Shown in pieces: positions 16,037 through 23,730 of a DNA stretch of 24,099 nucleotides. How positions within the stretch are numbered: the stretch's first letter is position 1; each line of letters begins with the position of its first letter. A program made the translations under genes and the position numbers. Below the pieces are notes generated by a model. It saw only the letters and a list, made by a program, of their open reading frames with translations, did no database searches and was not told the DNA's origin. The DNA is taken from the NCBI GenBank assembly GCA_045612485.1, contig JAZKZE010000075.1:1-24099 (forward strand), read 5' to 3'. This DNA is from RGIG5327 sp045612485 (GTDB taxonomy: Bacteria; Verrucomicrobiota; Lentisphaeria; Victivallales; UBA1829).

Positions 16037-16050
16037 GCTGTGTGATACGG

Positions 16051-16079
16051 TTGCTTTTTAGGGCCGGATATGTTATAGT
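16051..16079 (+). promoter_or_regulatory. Sigma70-like promoter for ceramidase-like copy 2
   Basis: TTGCTT (16051-16056) and TATAGT (16074-16079) are separated by 17 bases. Transcription would start near 16086, giving a leader of about 53 bases before the ATG, with AAGGAG at 16126-16131. Confidence 0.6.
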
Positions 16080-16138
16080 AAAGCATTATGAAAATATAAT
16101 ATCCACCAAAAACTTTTTCATATAAAAGGAGAAAAAAT

Positions 16139-17554
16139 ATGATCAAAGCAGGTTTTTACGAGTGTGATATCACTCCTGCTTACGGTATGGAAAGACCGGC
16201 AAGCTATAACAAGCATTTTATAGAAAAAATCAATGATCCCCTGAAAGTAAGTGTCGTTGTCGTTCAGAAAGATGACACCACTCTTGTTTTCGGCGGTGTG
16301 GATATTTGCTACCTGGGGGACGGAATGGTGGAAAGAGTGCGGGAAGCTCTGCCCGGATTGAATATTCTTCTTACCGCCTCCCATACCCACTACGGAGGAC
16401 CTATGGGGATGAGCAAGATCCCGGATGGTATTTCCGATCTTGCCAAACAGCTTGTGCTTGAAGAATCCGTCTGCGGAAATCCCCATTACACAACCCACCT
16501 TGTGAATCAGACTGTTACCGCTATCAAAGCTGCCATGGATAGAATGGAGGAAGTGGAACTTTCCTTCGGTAAAGGTGATGCTTCCGGCGTTACCTTCAAC
16601 CGGGGATTCAAGATGAAAAACGGTCACAGAGCCACCCATCCCGGAAAATGCAATCCGGATATCGTCGCCCCCTTTGCACCCATTGATACGGAAGTTGGTG
16701 TGGTGGGCTTCTGGCGGAAAAGTGATGAATCCTTCCTGGGCTGTATGGTAAACTTCTCCTGTCACGGTACCTGCGACGGAACCGGGGCAACTGCCGACTG
16801 GCCCGGAGTTATGCGTAATACCATCAAATCTGTTATGGGGGCAGATTCCGGTGTTGTCTATCTTTACGGAACTGCAGGGGATATCACCCAGATCGACAAT
16901 CAGTCTCTTTCCCCTACGGAAAGCGGTCCGAAATATTCAAAGATCGTCGGCGTAACTGTCGGTGCGGAAGCATTGAAAGTATTGATGAAAAGCAAAAAAG
17001 GCGATATCGATACTGTGAAAGCTGATACAAAAGTCATTACCGTAAGACGCCGCGTGCCTTCTCCTGAAAAGGTGGAAAAGGCGAAAGAAACCGTCCTGAA
17101 ATGGGAAAGAAATACCCAGTTCCATTTTGCCAAAGAAACAGTCGTTCTTTCCGAGATCCTGAAAGTTGACGGGATTGATCTTCCCCTTGAACTGCAATTC
17201 TTCCAGCTTGGACCTCTTGCCATCGTTTCCCTGCCCGGGGAGGCCTTCTGCGGGATAGGGCTTGCCATTAAAGCAGCTTCTCACTTCCCCTTTACCTGGG
17301 TATGCTCTCTTGCCAACAATATCAGCTGTGGATATATTCCCACAGCGGATGTGTTGGATCCTGTTACCGGAGGCGGGTACGAAAGCCGTCTTACAGTCTT
17401 TACAAGCACCGTTCCGGAAACTGCGGATGTCGTTGTAAAGGAACTTTCCGGCTTGATCGCAAAGGAAACTCCCGGGGCAGTTCCCACTGGTCCCCAGGTG
17501 AAACCTTCCAACAAAGTTTGGGATTACGGAAGCAATCTTCCTGAACTAGAATAA
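16139..17554 (+). CDS. Neutral/alkaline ceramidase-like hydrolase (copy 2)
   Basis: A 471-residue paralogue of the family seen at 1851-3119, clearly diverged from it. It starts with the family pattern KAGFYECDITPAYG and has the metal motif SHTHYGGP (H82, H84), a further candidate ligand H209 in VNFSCHGTCDG, and the acid loop GTAGDITQ (244-251). As in the other copy, the serine of the ceramidase GDVSPN motif is missing (Thr-Gln here), so true ceramidase activity is doubtful. There is no signal peptide. It is monocistronic, with its own promoter and an upstream inverted-repeat cluster, and is closed by a strong terminator shared with guaA. Biochemical substrate unknown. Confidence 0.8.
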   Translation: MIKAGFYECDITPAYGMERPASYNKHFIEKINDPLKVSVVVVQKDDTTLVFGGVDICYLGDGMVERVREALPGLNILLTASHTHYGGPMGMSKIPDGISDLAKQLVLEESVCGNPHYTTHLVNQTVTAIKAAMDRMEEVELSFGKGDASGVTFNRGFKMKNGHRATHPGKCNPDIVAPFAPIDTEVGVVGFWRKSDESFLGCMVNFSCHGTCDGTGATADWPGVMRNTIKSVMGADSGVVYLYGTAGDITQIDNQSLSPTESGPKYSKIVGVTVGAEALKVLMKSKKGDIDTVKADTKVITVRRRVPSPEKVEKAKETVLKWERNTQFHFAKETVVLSEILKVDGIDLPLELQFFQLGPLAIVSLPGEAFCGIGLAIKAASHFPFTWVCSLANNISCGYIPTADVLDPVTGGGYESRLTVFTSTVPETADVVVKELSGLIAKETPGAVPTGPQVKPSNKVWDYGSNLPELE

Positions 17555-17606
17555 AATAAAAATACAGTTTGAAGCGGTACCGGAGTAATCTTCTGCCGCT
17601 TCCGGA

Positions 17607-17651
17607 ATAAAAAAAACATCCTGCGGAACATTTTCCCGCAGGATGTTTTTT
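17607..17651. terminator. Bidirectional terminator between ceramidase-like copy 2 and guaA
   Basis: A perfect 14-bp stem (17613-17626 with 17636-17649, core CATCCTGCGG/CCGCAGGATG) has a 9-base loop. An A-run leads in and a T-run closes it, so both converging genes can use it. A weaker 7-bp hairpin (17571-17577 with 17596-17602) lies just before it. Confidence 0.92.
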
Positions 17652-17678
17652 GTCGTTTATGTCACTGGAACAGGAACC

Positions 17679-18659
17679 TTATTCCCATTCAATGGTGGCA
17701 GGAGCTTTGGGGCTGAGGTCGTAAAGAACACGGCAGACACCGGGAACTTCCGCAAGAATACGGTCGGTGATCTTTTTCAGGATGTTCCAGTCGATTTCCG
17801 GTACTTCCGCACTCATGGCATCTACAGTATTGACCGCACGGATAATGACGGGCCAGTCAAAGACACGTTTGCCGTTTCTTACACCGGTGGAACGGAAATC
17901 CGGCACAACGGTGAAGAACTGCCAGATTTTATCTGCAAGACCGGCTTTTTCAAATTCCTCACGCAAAATGGCATCGGATTCTCTCAATGCTTCCAGTCTG
18001 TCTCTGGTGATGGCTCCTGTGCAGCGTACTCCCAGACCGGGACCGGGGAAGGGCTGACGGTAAACCATGGAATCCGGAAGACCGAGGGCACTGCCCACAA
18101 CACGCACTTCATCTTTATAGAGAAGTTTTACAGGTTCCACAAGTTCAAATTTCAGATCGTCAGGCAGACCGCCTACGTTGTGATGAGCTTTCACGCCTTT
18201 GCTTTCGATAATATCGGGATAGATGGTACCCTGGGCAAGGAAATCCACGTCGGTGAGTTTTCTTGCTTCTTCTTCAAAAACACGGATGAATTCGCCGCCG
18301 ATGATCTTGCGTTTTGTTTCCGGTTCGGCAACATCCACAAGTTTGTCAAGGAAACGGTCAGTACCGTCGATGTAGATAAGGTTCTCTTCCAGATAACCTT
18401 TGAATACTTCGATGACCTGTTCACTTTCCCCTTTGCGCATAAGTCCGTGATTGACATGTACACAGATAAGCTGTTTGCCGATGGCTTTGATAAGGAGTGC
18501 GGCAACAACGGAACTGTCCACTCCTCCGGAAAGGGCGAGAAGGACTTTTTTATCCCCCACCTGTTTACGGATGAGAGCTATCTGCTCCTCAATGAAATCT
18601 GCTGCCAACTCTTTTGTGGTGATCCTGACCATGTTTTCCGGTCTTTTGTTACTGTCCAT
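17679..18659 (-). CDS. guaA: GMP synthase ATP-pyrophosphatase subunit, no glutaminase domain
   Basis: A 326-residue protein equal to the C-terminal two thirds of bacterial GuaA, which converts XMP, ATP and an amino group to GMP. The ATP-PPase P-loop is SGGVDSS (44-50). Other signatures are HVNHGLMRKGE, AQGTIYPDIIES, KAHHNVGGLP, the dimerisation-domain motif RQPFPGPGLGVRC and the usual C-terminal end (LSPKAPATIEWE). The ~190-residue class I glutamine amidotransferase domain found in most bacterial GuaA is absent: only 258 bp separate this start from gatB, and no GATase-like frame is there. It may work with a separate glutaminase subunit, as in archaeal GuaAa/GuaAb, or use ammonia. GGAGGG lies just before the ATG, with a promoter-like pair at 18696-18724. 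Confidence 0.92.
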   Translation of the reverse strand: MDSNKRPENMVRITTKELAADFIEEQIALIRKQVGDKKVLLALSGGVDSSVVAALLIKAIGKQLICVHVNHGLMRKGESEQVIEVFKGYLEENLIYIDGTDRFLDKLVDVAEPETKRKIIGGEFIRVFEEEARKLTDVDFLAQGTIYPDIIESKGVKAHHNVGGLPDDLKFELVEPVKLLYKDEVRVVGSALGLPDSMVYRQPFPGPGLGVRCTGAITRDRLEALRESDAILREEFEKAGLADKIWQFFTVVPDFRSTGVRNGKRVFDWPVIIRAVNTVDAMSAEVPEIDWNILKKITDRILAEVPGVCRVLYDLSPKAPATIEWE

Positions 18660-18695
18660 ACTTCCCTCCGTTTTTTTGAAAATTTCTATGTATAT

Positions 18696-18724
18696 AATTT
18701 ACTTCAGAAAAAGGATTCTTGCAA
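18696..18724 (-). promoter_or_regulatory. Candidate promoter for guaA
   Basis: Minus-strand TTGCAA (18719-18724) and TAAATT (18696-18701) are 17 bases apart, the same pair and spacing as found upstream of the leuB-type gene. The leader would be about 30 bases. Confidence 0.45.
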
Positions 18725-18837
18725 GTATTTCTGTTGGAATAGAGAAAATTTTTCTCAAAATTTTTTCAGAAAAAAGCAGGGAATGGGGGCTCAAGGGATT
18801 TTTTCAATCTTTCTTTCAAAAAAATCACCATTCCCTT

Positions 18838-18866
18838 TTGAAAAAATGAGGATGAAATGCTATGTT
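18838..18866 (+). promoter_or_regulatory. Candidate extended -10 promoter for gatB
   Basis: TTGAAA (18838-18843) and TATGTT (18861-18866) are 17 bases apart, with TGC directly before the -10 box. The transcript would start near 18873 and have a leader of about 45 bases. A TATAAT at 18896-18901 was also seen, but it is too close to the start codon and lacks a -35 box. Confidence 0.45.
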
Positions 18867-18917
18867 AATATGTAAATATACATATAAAGAAACCTTATAA
18901 TTTTCTGGAGAAAGATT

Positions 18918-20360
18918 ATGCCTTCCTATGAAGCAGTTATCGGGCTGGAAGTCCATGTTCAGGCACGGACGGAAAGCAAAATGTTCTGTTCCTGTCCCAA
19001 TAAATACGGTGCGGAACCCAATACTCTTGTCTGTCCTGTGTGTATGGGCTATCCGGGCGTACTGCCCAAACCCAATATGGAAGCCATCCGCAAGATCGTG
19101 ACCACCGGACTTCTCTGTAACTGTGAAATCCAGAAAAAGAGCAAGTTCGACAGAAAAAGCTATTTCTATCCCGATTCCCCCAAAAACTATCAGCTGACCC
19201 AGTATGATATGCCTTTCTGTCTGGGCGGTCATGTGCATATTTCCGGTAAAGGTTTTTCCGGTGCGGAACTGCCGGACAGGGATATTCATCTCACCCGTAT
19301 CCACATGGAAGAAGATGTGGGGAAACTCACCCATTTCGGCACGCACTCCGGGGTGGATTACAACCGCGCAGGTGTTCCCCTTATGGAGATCGTAAGCGAA
19401 CCGGATATGCATACTCCTGATGAAGCCTATGCCTATCTTACCGCACTCAAACAGATCATCCAGTATGCAAATATCAGTGACTGCGATATGGAAAAAGGGC
19501 AGATGCGTGCTGACGTGAATGTATCCATCCGTGAAAAAGGTTCCACTTCTTTCGGCGCAAAAGTGGAACTTAAAAACCTCAACAGTTTCCGTGCAGTCCA
19601 CCGTTCCCTTGCCTACGAGATCAAACGGCAGGTGATGGCTGTGGAAAGCGGCGAAAAGATCGAACAGGAAACCAGAGGCTGGAATGATGATCTGGGGGAA
19701 TCTTATGTGATGCGCGGTAAGGAAAATGCCCACGATTACCGTTACTTCCCCGAACCGGATATGCTGCCTGTTATTTTTACTGATGAAGATATTGAAAACT
19801 TCAAAAAAGATCTTCCCGAACTTCCTGCCGCAAAGCGGGAAAGATTTGTACGGGATTTCAAAGTTACTGAATATGATGCCCAGGTGCTTACACAGGAAAA
19901 GGCCTGTGCCGATTACTTTGAAGATGTGACAAAGAGTTGTGCCGATCCCAAGATCGCCGCCAACTGGATTATTGTGGAACTTCCCGGCAAACTTGCGGAA
20001 GCCGGCAAAGACTTTGCAGATTGCCCCGTAAAGGCTGCCGATCTTGCTGAACTGGTGAACCTTATCCATAAAGGAACCATCAACGGCAAGATCGCCAAGA
20101 CTGTGTTTGCGGAAATGTTTGAAAGCGGCAAGACTCCTGCAAAGATCGTGGAGGAAAAAGGTCTTGTCCAGGTTTCTGATGAATCTGCCATTCTTGCCTT
20201 TGTGGAACAGGCCATTGCCAATAATCCCACGCAGGTGCAGCAGTATAAGGAAGGCAATCCGAAAGTATTGCAGTTTCTTATCGGGCAGGTAATGAAGTTG
20301 AGCAAAGGGAAAGCCAATCCCCAGAGTGTTGCCAAACTTCTTGCGGAAAAACTTTCCTGA
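18918..20360 (+). CDS. gatB: Asp-tRNA(Asn)/Glu-tRNA(Gln) amidotransferase subunit B
   Basis: A 480-residue GatB, the tRNA-binding and kinase subunit of the GatCAB complex, which amidates misacylated Glu-tRNA(Gln) and/or Asp-tRNA(Asn) in the cytoplasm. Signatures are IGLEVHVQARTESKMFC at the start, a Cys set fitting the zinc site (C24, C26, C39, C42), RKSYFYPDSPKNYQLTQYD, and GVDYNRAGVPLMEIVSEPD. The C-terminal helical domain and tail match the tRNA-binding YqeY-like region. The length agrees with the family (475-480). GGAGAAAG lies just before the ATG. gatA and gatC are not adjacent; the next gene is a MurC-like ligase 26 bp downstream, probably co-transcribed. Confidence 0.97.
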   Translation: MPSYEAVIGLEVHVQARTESKMFCSCPNKYGAEPNTLVCPVCMGYPGVLPKPNMEAIRKIVTTGLLCNCEIQKKSKFDRKSYFYPDSPKNYQLTQYDMPFCLGGHVHISGKGFSGAELPDRDIHLTRIHMEEDVGKLTHFGTHSGVDYNRAGVPLMEIVSEPDMHTPDEAYAYLTALKQIIQYANISDCDMEKGQMRADVNVSIREKGSTSFGAKVELKNLNSFRAVHRSLAYEIKRQVMAVESGEKIEQETRGWNDDLGESYVMRGKENAHDYRYFPEPDMLPVIFTDEDIENFKKDLPELPAAKRERFVRDFKVTEYDAQVLTQEKACADYFEDVTKSCADPKIAANWIIVELPGKLAEAGKDFADCPVKAADLAELVNLIHKGTINGKIAKTVFAEMFESGKTPAKIVEEKGLVQVSDESAILAFVEQAIANNPTQVQQYKEGNPKVLQFLIGQVMKLSKGKANPQSVAKLLAEKLS

Positions 20361-20386
20361 TAAATCATAACTCAGCGGGGGTTCTT

Positions 20387-21832
20387 GTGGATAAATTGCC
20401 GGACAGCTTGCATTTTGCCGGAATCGGCGGCATCGGTATGAGCGGACTTGCCCAGATGGCACTTGCCCTGGGCCATGAGGTTTCCGGAAGTGACCGGGCA
20501 TACGGTAAAGAGGAGAATAAAGTTCTTTTTGACGCTCTTATCTCTCAAAATGCCAAAATTTTTCCCCAGGACGGCTCCCGTTATGAAGAAGGGGAACAGC
20601 CCGGGGCGATGGTTTATTCCACTGCGGTGGAAAAGACCAATGCTGATTTTGAAAAAGCTCCTTCCGGTATGGAATTATTGCACCGTTCCCAGGCGATGGC
20701 TCTTGCCATCAAAGAGTTGAAATGTGAAAACAATTTTGCTGTGGCGGGAACTTGCGGCAAGACCAGTGTTACGGCACATCTTGCCGAGGCATTGAAAGTG
20801 CTTGGTGCCGATCCGGGTGTCCTTTGCGGCGGACTTGTCAATGCTTTCAAAACGGAAAAGATGGCGGGAAATTTTGCCGCCGGAGCGGGAAAATATTTTG
20901 TGATCGAAGCGGACGAAAGCGATAAAAGTCTTCTCAATTATCCTGTGGATGCCGCAATGGTACTCAATATCGGTACCGACCATTATTCCCGGGAGGAATT
21001 GTGTCAGGTATTCGGGCAGTTTCTTATGCAGACCAGCCGTATTGCTGTCATTCAGGATGACGCCTATCTGGAGATGAAAAACGTACTTCCGCCTCCTGTG
21101 GGGCATCTGGAAAAGATGCTTTTTTCTACAAATGGCAATGCGCCGTCAAATATCGACGGGATCAGGGTCATCAAAGCATTGGATTATCAGAAGGAACGTT
21201 CCGGAGCTTTCACTGTAAAGATCGACGGGATGCGTACCATTCTTCCTGCGCCGGGGTTATATACCGCGGCAAATGCCTGTGCCGTTTATACTTCTTTACT
21301 GCTTCTGGGATTTGCTCCGAAAGATGCCATTGAAGCGGTGCAGGATTTTCATGGCGTGTGGAGAAGATTCGATCTTGCCGGAAAAATGGAAAACGGAGCA
21401 AAGGTTTATGATGATTACGCTCATAATGTGGAAAAGATCCTTTCCTGTCTTTCCGCCGCCAAAGAGGTTGCCGAGGGGCGTGTATTTGCCTTGTTCCAGC
21501 CCCATGGGTTTGCGCCCCTGTCTTTCATGCGGGAGGAGTTGTTTGCCAGACTGGAAAATTATTTATCCTCCACAGATGTATTTGGATTTCTTCCTGTATA
21601 TTATGCCGGTGGAAGTGCCAGTTTCACTCCCACATCTGATGAAGTTGTTCTTTCCTATATTCAGAAGACAAACTCTCCCGGCGGCAGGATGAATAACTAT
21701 ATTTCCTTTGCCGACCGTAATTCCGCACGGGATTATGTCAGAAAAAATGCAAAAGCGGGGGATGTGGTTCTGATCATGGGGGCAAGAGATAATTCTCTCT
21801 CCTTCTATGCAAAGATCCTGGCAGATTCCTGA
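20387..21832 (+). CDS. Diverged MurC-family Mur ligase (UDP-N-acetylmuramate--alanine ligase-like)
   Basis: A 481-residue protein from a GTG start with all three Mur ligase domains. The N-terminal Rossmann domain has HFAGIGGIGMSGLA (9-22), as in MurC and Mpl, and EVSGSD. The ATPase domain has the P-loop AGTCGKTS (120-127) and EADESD (174-179). The C-terminal domain has WRRFDLAG, DDYAHN and FALFQPHGFAP. MurC adds L-Ala to UDP-MurNAc in peptidoglycan synthesis. Two positions depart from the usual MurC/Mpl form: the P-loop is normally GTHGKTTT, and the C-terminal motif is normally DDYGHHP. It may thus be a specialised or secondary MurC, or an Mpl-like recycling ligase. It is not in a dcw cluster. 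The ribosome site is weak (GGGG about 7 bases upstream). Confidence 0.8.
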   Translation: MDKLPDSLHFAGIGGIGMSGLAQMALALGHEVSGSDRAYGKEENKVLFDALISQNAKIFPQDGSRYEEGEQPGAMVYSTAVEKTNADFEKAPSGMELLHRSQAMALAIKELKCENNFAVAGTCGKTSVTAHLAEALKVLGADPGVLCGGLVNAFKTEKMAGNFAAGAGKYFVIEADESDKSLLNYPVDAAMVLNIGTDHYSREELCQVFGQFLMQTSRIAVIQDDAYLEMKNVLPPPVGHLEKMLFSTNGNAPSNIDGIRVIKALDYQKERSGAFTVKIDGMRTILPAPGLYTAANACAVYTSLLLLGFAPKDAIEAVQDFHGVWRRFDLAGKMENGAKVYDDYAHNVEKILSCLSAAKEVAEGRVFALFQPHGFAPLSFMREELFARLENYLSSTDVFGFLPVYYAGGSASFTPTSDEVVLSYIQKTNSPGGRMNNYISFADRNSARDYVRKNAKAGDVVLIMGARDNSLSFYAKILADS

Positions 21833-21866
21833 TAAAACTTGCTTTTTCTTCTTTCTGTAATTTTTC

Positions 21867-21901
21867 TCCGTATCTGTCCGTACCCGTCCGTATCTATCCG
21901 G
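21867..21901. repeat. Tandem 10-bp repeat, about 3.5 copies
   Basis: Units TCCGTATCTG, TCCGTACCCG and TCCGTATCTA, then a partial TCCGG, follow one another without gaps between the end of the murC-like gene and the terminator. Confidence 0.85.
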
Positions 21902-21903
21902 CT

Positions 21904-21943
21904 ATACAAAAAAACTCCGGCGTGAACCGGAGTTTTTTTGTAT
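21904..21943. terminator. Bidirectional terminator between murC-like and leuB-type genes
   Basis: A perfect 17-bp stem (21904-21920 with 21927-21943) has a 6-base loop CGTGAA and carries seven A on the left arm and seven T on the right arm, around a CTCCGG/CCGGAG core. It serves both converging genes. Confidence 0.95.
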
Positions 21944-21962
21944 GGAAATTCTGATATTTTTA

Positions 21963-23072
21963 TCAGAGATTTGCAGCAACAAGATCGCCCACTTCGGAAG
22001 TAGTGTAACCCATTTTGCCTGCGGAAAGGCTTTTGAGTTTGTTGGCTGTGATGTAGGCAACACTCTTTTCGATAGCTTTGGCAGCTTCTTTTTCGCCGAG
22101 ATAATCCAGCATCATGGCACCGGAAAGAATGGCGGCAAGAGGATTGATCATGCCAAGACCCGTATATTTAGGGGCGGAACCGCCGATGGGTTCAAACATA
22201 CTTACGCCTTCAGGATTGAGGTTACCGCCTGCGGCAATACCCATACCGCCCTGAGTCATGGCGGCAAGGTCGGTGATGATATCGCCGAACATATTGGTGG
22301 TGACGATCACATCGAACCATTCAGGATTTTTCACCATCCACATGCAGATGGCATCCACATTGCAGTAGTCAACCTTCACTTCGGGATATTCTTTTGCCAT
22401 TTCTTCCATGGCACGGATCCACATACCGAAAACATAGGTGAGAACGTTGGATTTACCGCAGAGGGTGAGTTTACAGGTTTTACCGGCAGCGACGTCTTCA
22501 GCGGAAAGTCCTTTCCAGGGATTTTCTTTGCTGTGGCGTTTCTTTGCACATTCAAACGCATAACGCAGACAGCGGTCAGCCTGTTTGCGGGTATAGACCA
22601 TGGTCTGTGTGGCAACTTCGTCGGGAGTTCCCACCTGGGAGGCACCGCCGATACCGGTATAAACGTCACCGGAGTTTTCGCGGACAACTACGTAGTCGAT
22701 ATCTTCAGGGGTTTTGTTTGCAAGGGGAGTTTCCACGCCGGGGAAGAGTTTCACAGGACGCAGATTGATGTACTGATCCAGTTCAAAACGCAGTTTGAGG
22801 AGGATACCTTTTTCCAGGATACCGGGAGTCACATCGGGGCGTCCGATCGCGCCCAGATAGATGGCGTTGTATTTTTTCATGATCTCGACAGCATCATCGG
22901 GCATAATGGTACCCTGTTCCATGTAGCGGGTTCCGCCCCAGTCATAGGAATCGTATTCCATGGTGAAACCGAATTTTTTTGCGGCGGCATTGATGACTTT
23001 GATCCCTTCAGCGATCACTTCAGGACCGGTACCGTCTCCGGGGAGAACGGCGATTTTGTAATTTTTGCTCAT
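21963..23072 (-). CDS. leuB: 3-isopropylmalate dehydrogenase (LeuB-type, isocitrate/isopropylmalate dehydrogenase family)
   Basis: A 369-residue NAD-dependent beta-decarboxylating dehydrogenase. Signatures are LPGDGTGPEV at the N-terminus, LKLRFELDQYINLRPVKLF (substrate-binding arginines), VVVRENSGDVYTG (catalytic Tyr), GKSNVL (catalytic Lys), NVDAICM, NMFGDIITDLAA (metal-binding Asp) and PIGGSAPKYTG. Isopropylmalate oxidation in leucine synthesis is the most likely role. The sequence resembles the subfamily with a GILEKGILLKLRFELDQY arm seen in actinobacterial-type LeuB and annotated tartrate dehydrogenases, so tartrate/malate or homoisocitrate activity cannot be excluded. leuC and leuD are not nearby. 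AAGGA precedes the ATG by about 8 bases, and a promoter-like pair lies at 23121-23149. Confidence 0.88.
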   Translation of the reverse strand: MSKNYKIAVLPGDGTGPEVIAEGIKVINAAAKKFGFTMEYDSYDWGGTRYMEQGTIMPDDAVEIMKKYNAIYLGAIGRPDVTPGILEKGILLKLRFELDQYINLRPVKLFPGVETPLANKTPEDIDYVVVRENSGDVYTGIGGASQVGTPDEVATQTMVYTRKQADRCLRYAFECAKKRHSKENPWKGLSAEDVAAGKTCKLTLCGKSNVLTYVFGMWIRAMEEMAKEYPEVKVDYCNVDAICMWMVKNPEWFDVIVTTNMFGDIITDLAAMTQGGMGIAAGGNLNPEGVSMFEPIGGSAPKYTGLGMINPLAAILSGAMMLDYLGEKEAAKAIEKSVAYITANKLKSLSAGKMGYTTSEVGDLVAANL

Positions 23073-23120
23073 GATCTGTTCCTTATTTTTAATAGATGAT
23101 GAAAATTCCGTTAAAATATT

Positions 23121-23149
23121 AATTTAGCATACTTTTTTCCTTTTTGCAA
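23121..23149 (-). promoter_or_regulatory. Candidate promoter for the leuB-type gene
   Basis: Minus-strand TTGCAA (23144-23149) and TAAATT (23121-23126) are 17 bases apart, giving a leader of about 40 bases. It is identical in both boxes and in spacing to the guaA promoter candidate. Confidence 0.45.
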
Positions 23150-23456
23150 ATCCCCGGAGATTTTTCCTTATTTTTTTTCACAGCTACAGCGTAAATTTCA
23201 CAGAATTCCTTAAAATAATAAAGGAACTCTGCTTGAATCGGGAAATAAAAGTATAGGATCAGTCCCATCGGGGCTTTTTAATTCGCTGAAATGATATTTT
23301 ATACATGCTGTCTGTTTATGGAAATCAGACAGAATCACTTTTGTAATATCCTGATTTCACCCGATCTAACATGGAGAAGATACCTGTTTTTTGAAAATTT
23401 ATGGGATGATAACATAAAATATCTGTTTTTTATGAGAAAAAAAAGCTGATGTTTGC
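23150..23456 (+). other. Non-coding AT-rich stretch with small hairpins
   Basis: No plausible gene was seen. It contains TTCCTT/AAGGAA (23206-23211 with 23221-23226) and a terminator-like hairpin AGTCCC-ATC-GGGGCT followed by five T (23261-23280). It also has a 7-bp inverted repeat CTGTCTG/CAGACAG (23308-23314 with 23326-23332) without a T-run. No promoter for a transcript ending at the 23261 hairpin could be recognised. Confidence 0.5.
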
Positions 23457-23484
23457 TTGAAAAAAATAAATGAGGTGTTATAAT
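23457..23484 (+). promoter_or_regulatory. Strong extended -10 promoter
   Basis: TTGAAA (23457-23462) and a consensus TATAAT (23479-23484) are 16 bases apart, with TGT directly before the -10 box. It is the best promoter match in the window and has no convincing gene within 350 bases downstream. The transcript start is expected near 23491. Confidence 0.75.
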
Positions 23485-23653
23485 AGATCGTTATGACTGT
23501 AGGTGTTTACATATTTTTAACGGAAAACAGCAGTTTTTTATTTTGTGGCGGAGAAACAGGAAAAATGGAAACGGTAATAAGAATGAAAAAAATTTTTAAG
23601 CAGGAACTCTGCGTAAGTATTTTCCTGTCCCGGTTCCGTATTTTTGCTGAAGC

Positions 23654-23686
23654 AAGCAAGCCTTTATTAGAAATAAAGGCTTGCTT
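23654..23686 (+). repeat. Perfect 15-bp inverted repeat (hairpin)
   Basis: AAGCAAGCCTTTATT at 23654-23668 is exactly complementary to 23672-23686, with only AGA between. The right arm is not followed directly by a T-run, so it is more likely a structural RNA element than a terminator. Confidence 0.9.
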
Positions 23687-23730
23687 CTATCCGTCAGAAG
23701 TTTTTCTACAGTTAATTCGTTTTTATTATT

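Larger units (their letters stand above)
15732..16138. other. Intergenic region between divergent operons
   Basis: About 400 bases, AT-rich, with no plausible gene. It holds the ribosome site and weak promoter of the minus-strand operon, an inverted-repeat cluster at 15991-16036, and a good plus-strand promoter at 16051-16079. Confidence 0.7.

Noticed and set aside
17571..17602. GAAGCGG/CCGCTTC hairpin as a separate terminator
   Set aside because: It has an 18-base loop and is followed by A rather than T; the 14-bp hairpin directly after it is the real terminator candidate.
17643..18875. 410-codon plus-strand frame over guaA
   Set aside because: Antisense to a well-recognised enzyme and extends through guaA's promoter and terminator; no domain signal.
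18825..20501. 558-codon open frame antisense to gatB
   Set aside because: A shadow of gatB's codon pattern: the translation is His, Phe and Gly-rich with no known motifs, while gatB is beyond doubt.
21942..23099. 385-codon plus-strand frame over the leuB-type gene
   Set aside because: Antisense shadow with His, Phe and Gly-rich composition that begins inside the terminator hairpin.
23222..23612. Shared 11-mer AGGAACTCTGC at 23222-23232 and 23602-23612 as a repeat element
   Set aside because: A single short match without similar flanks; chance is a sufficient explanation.
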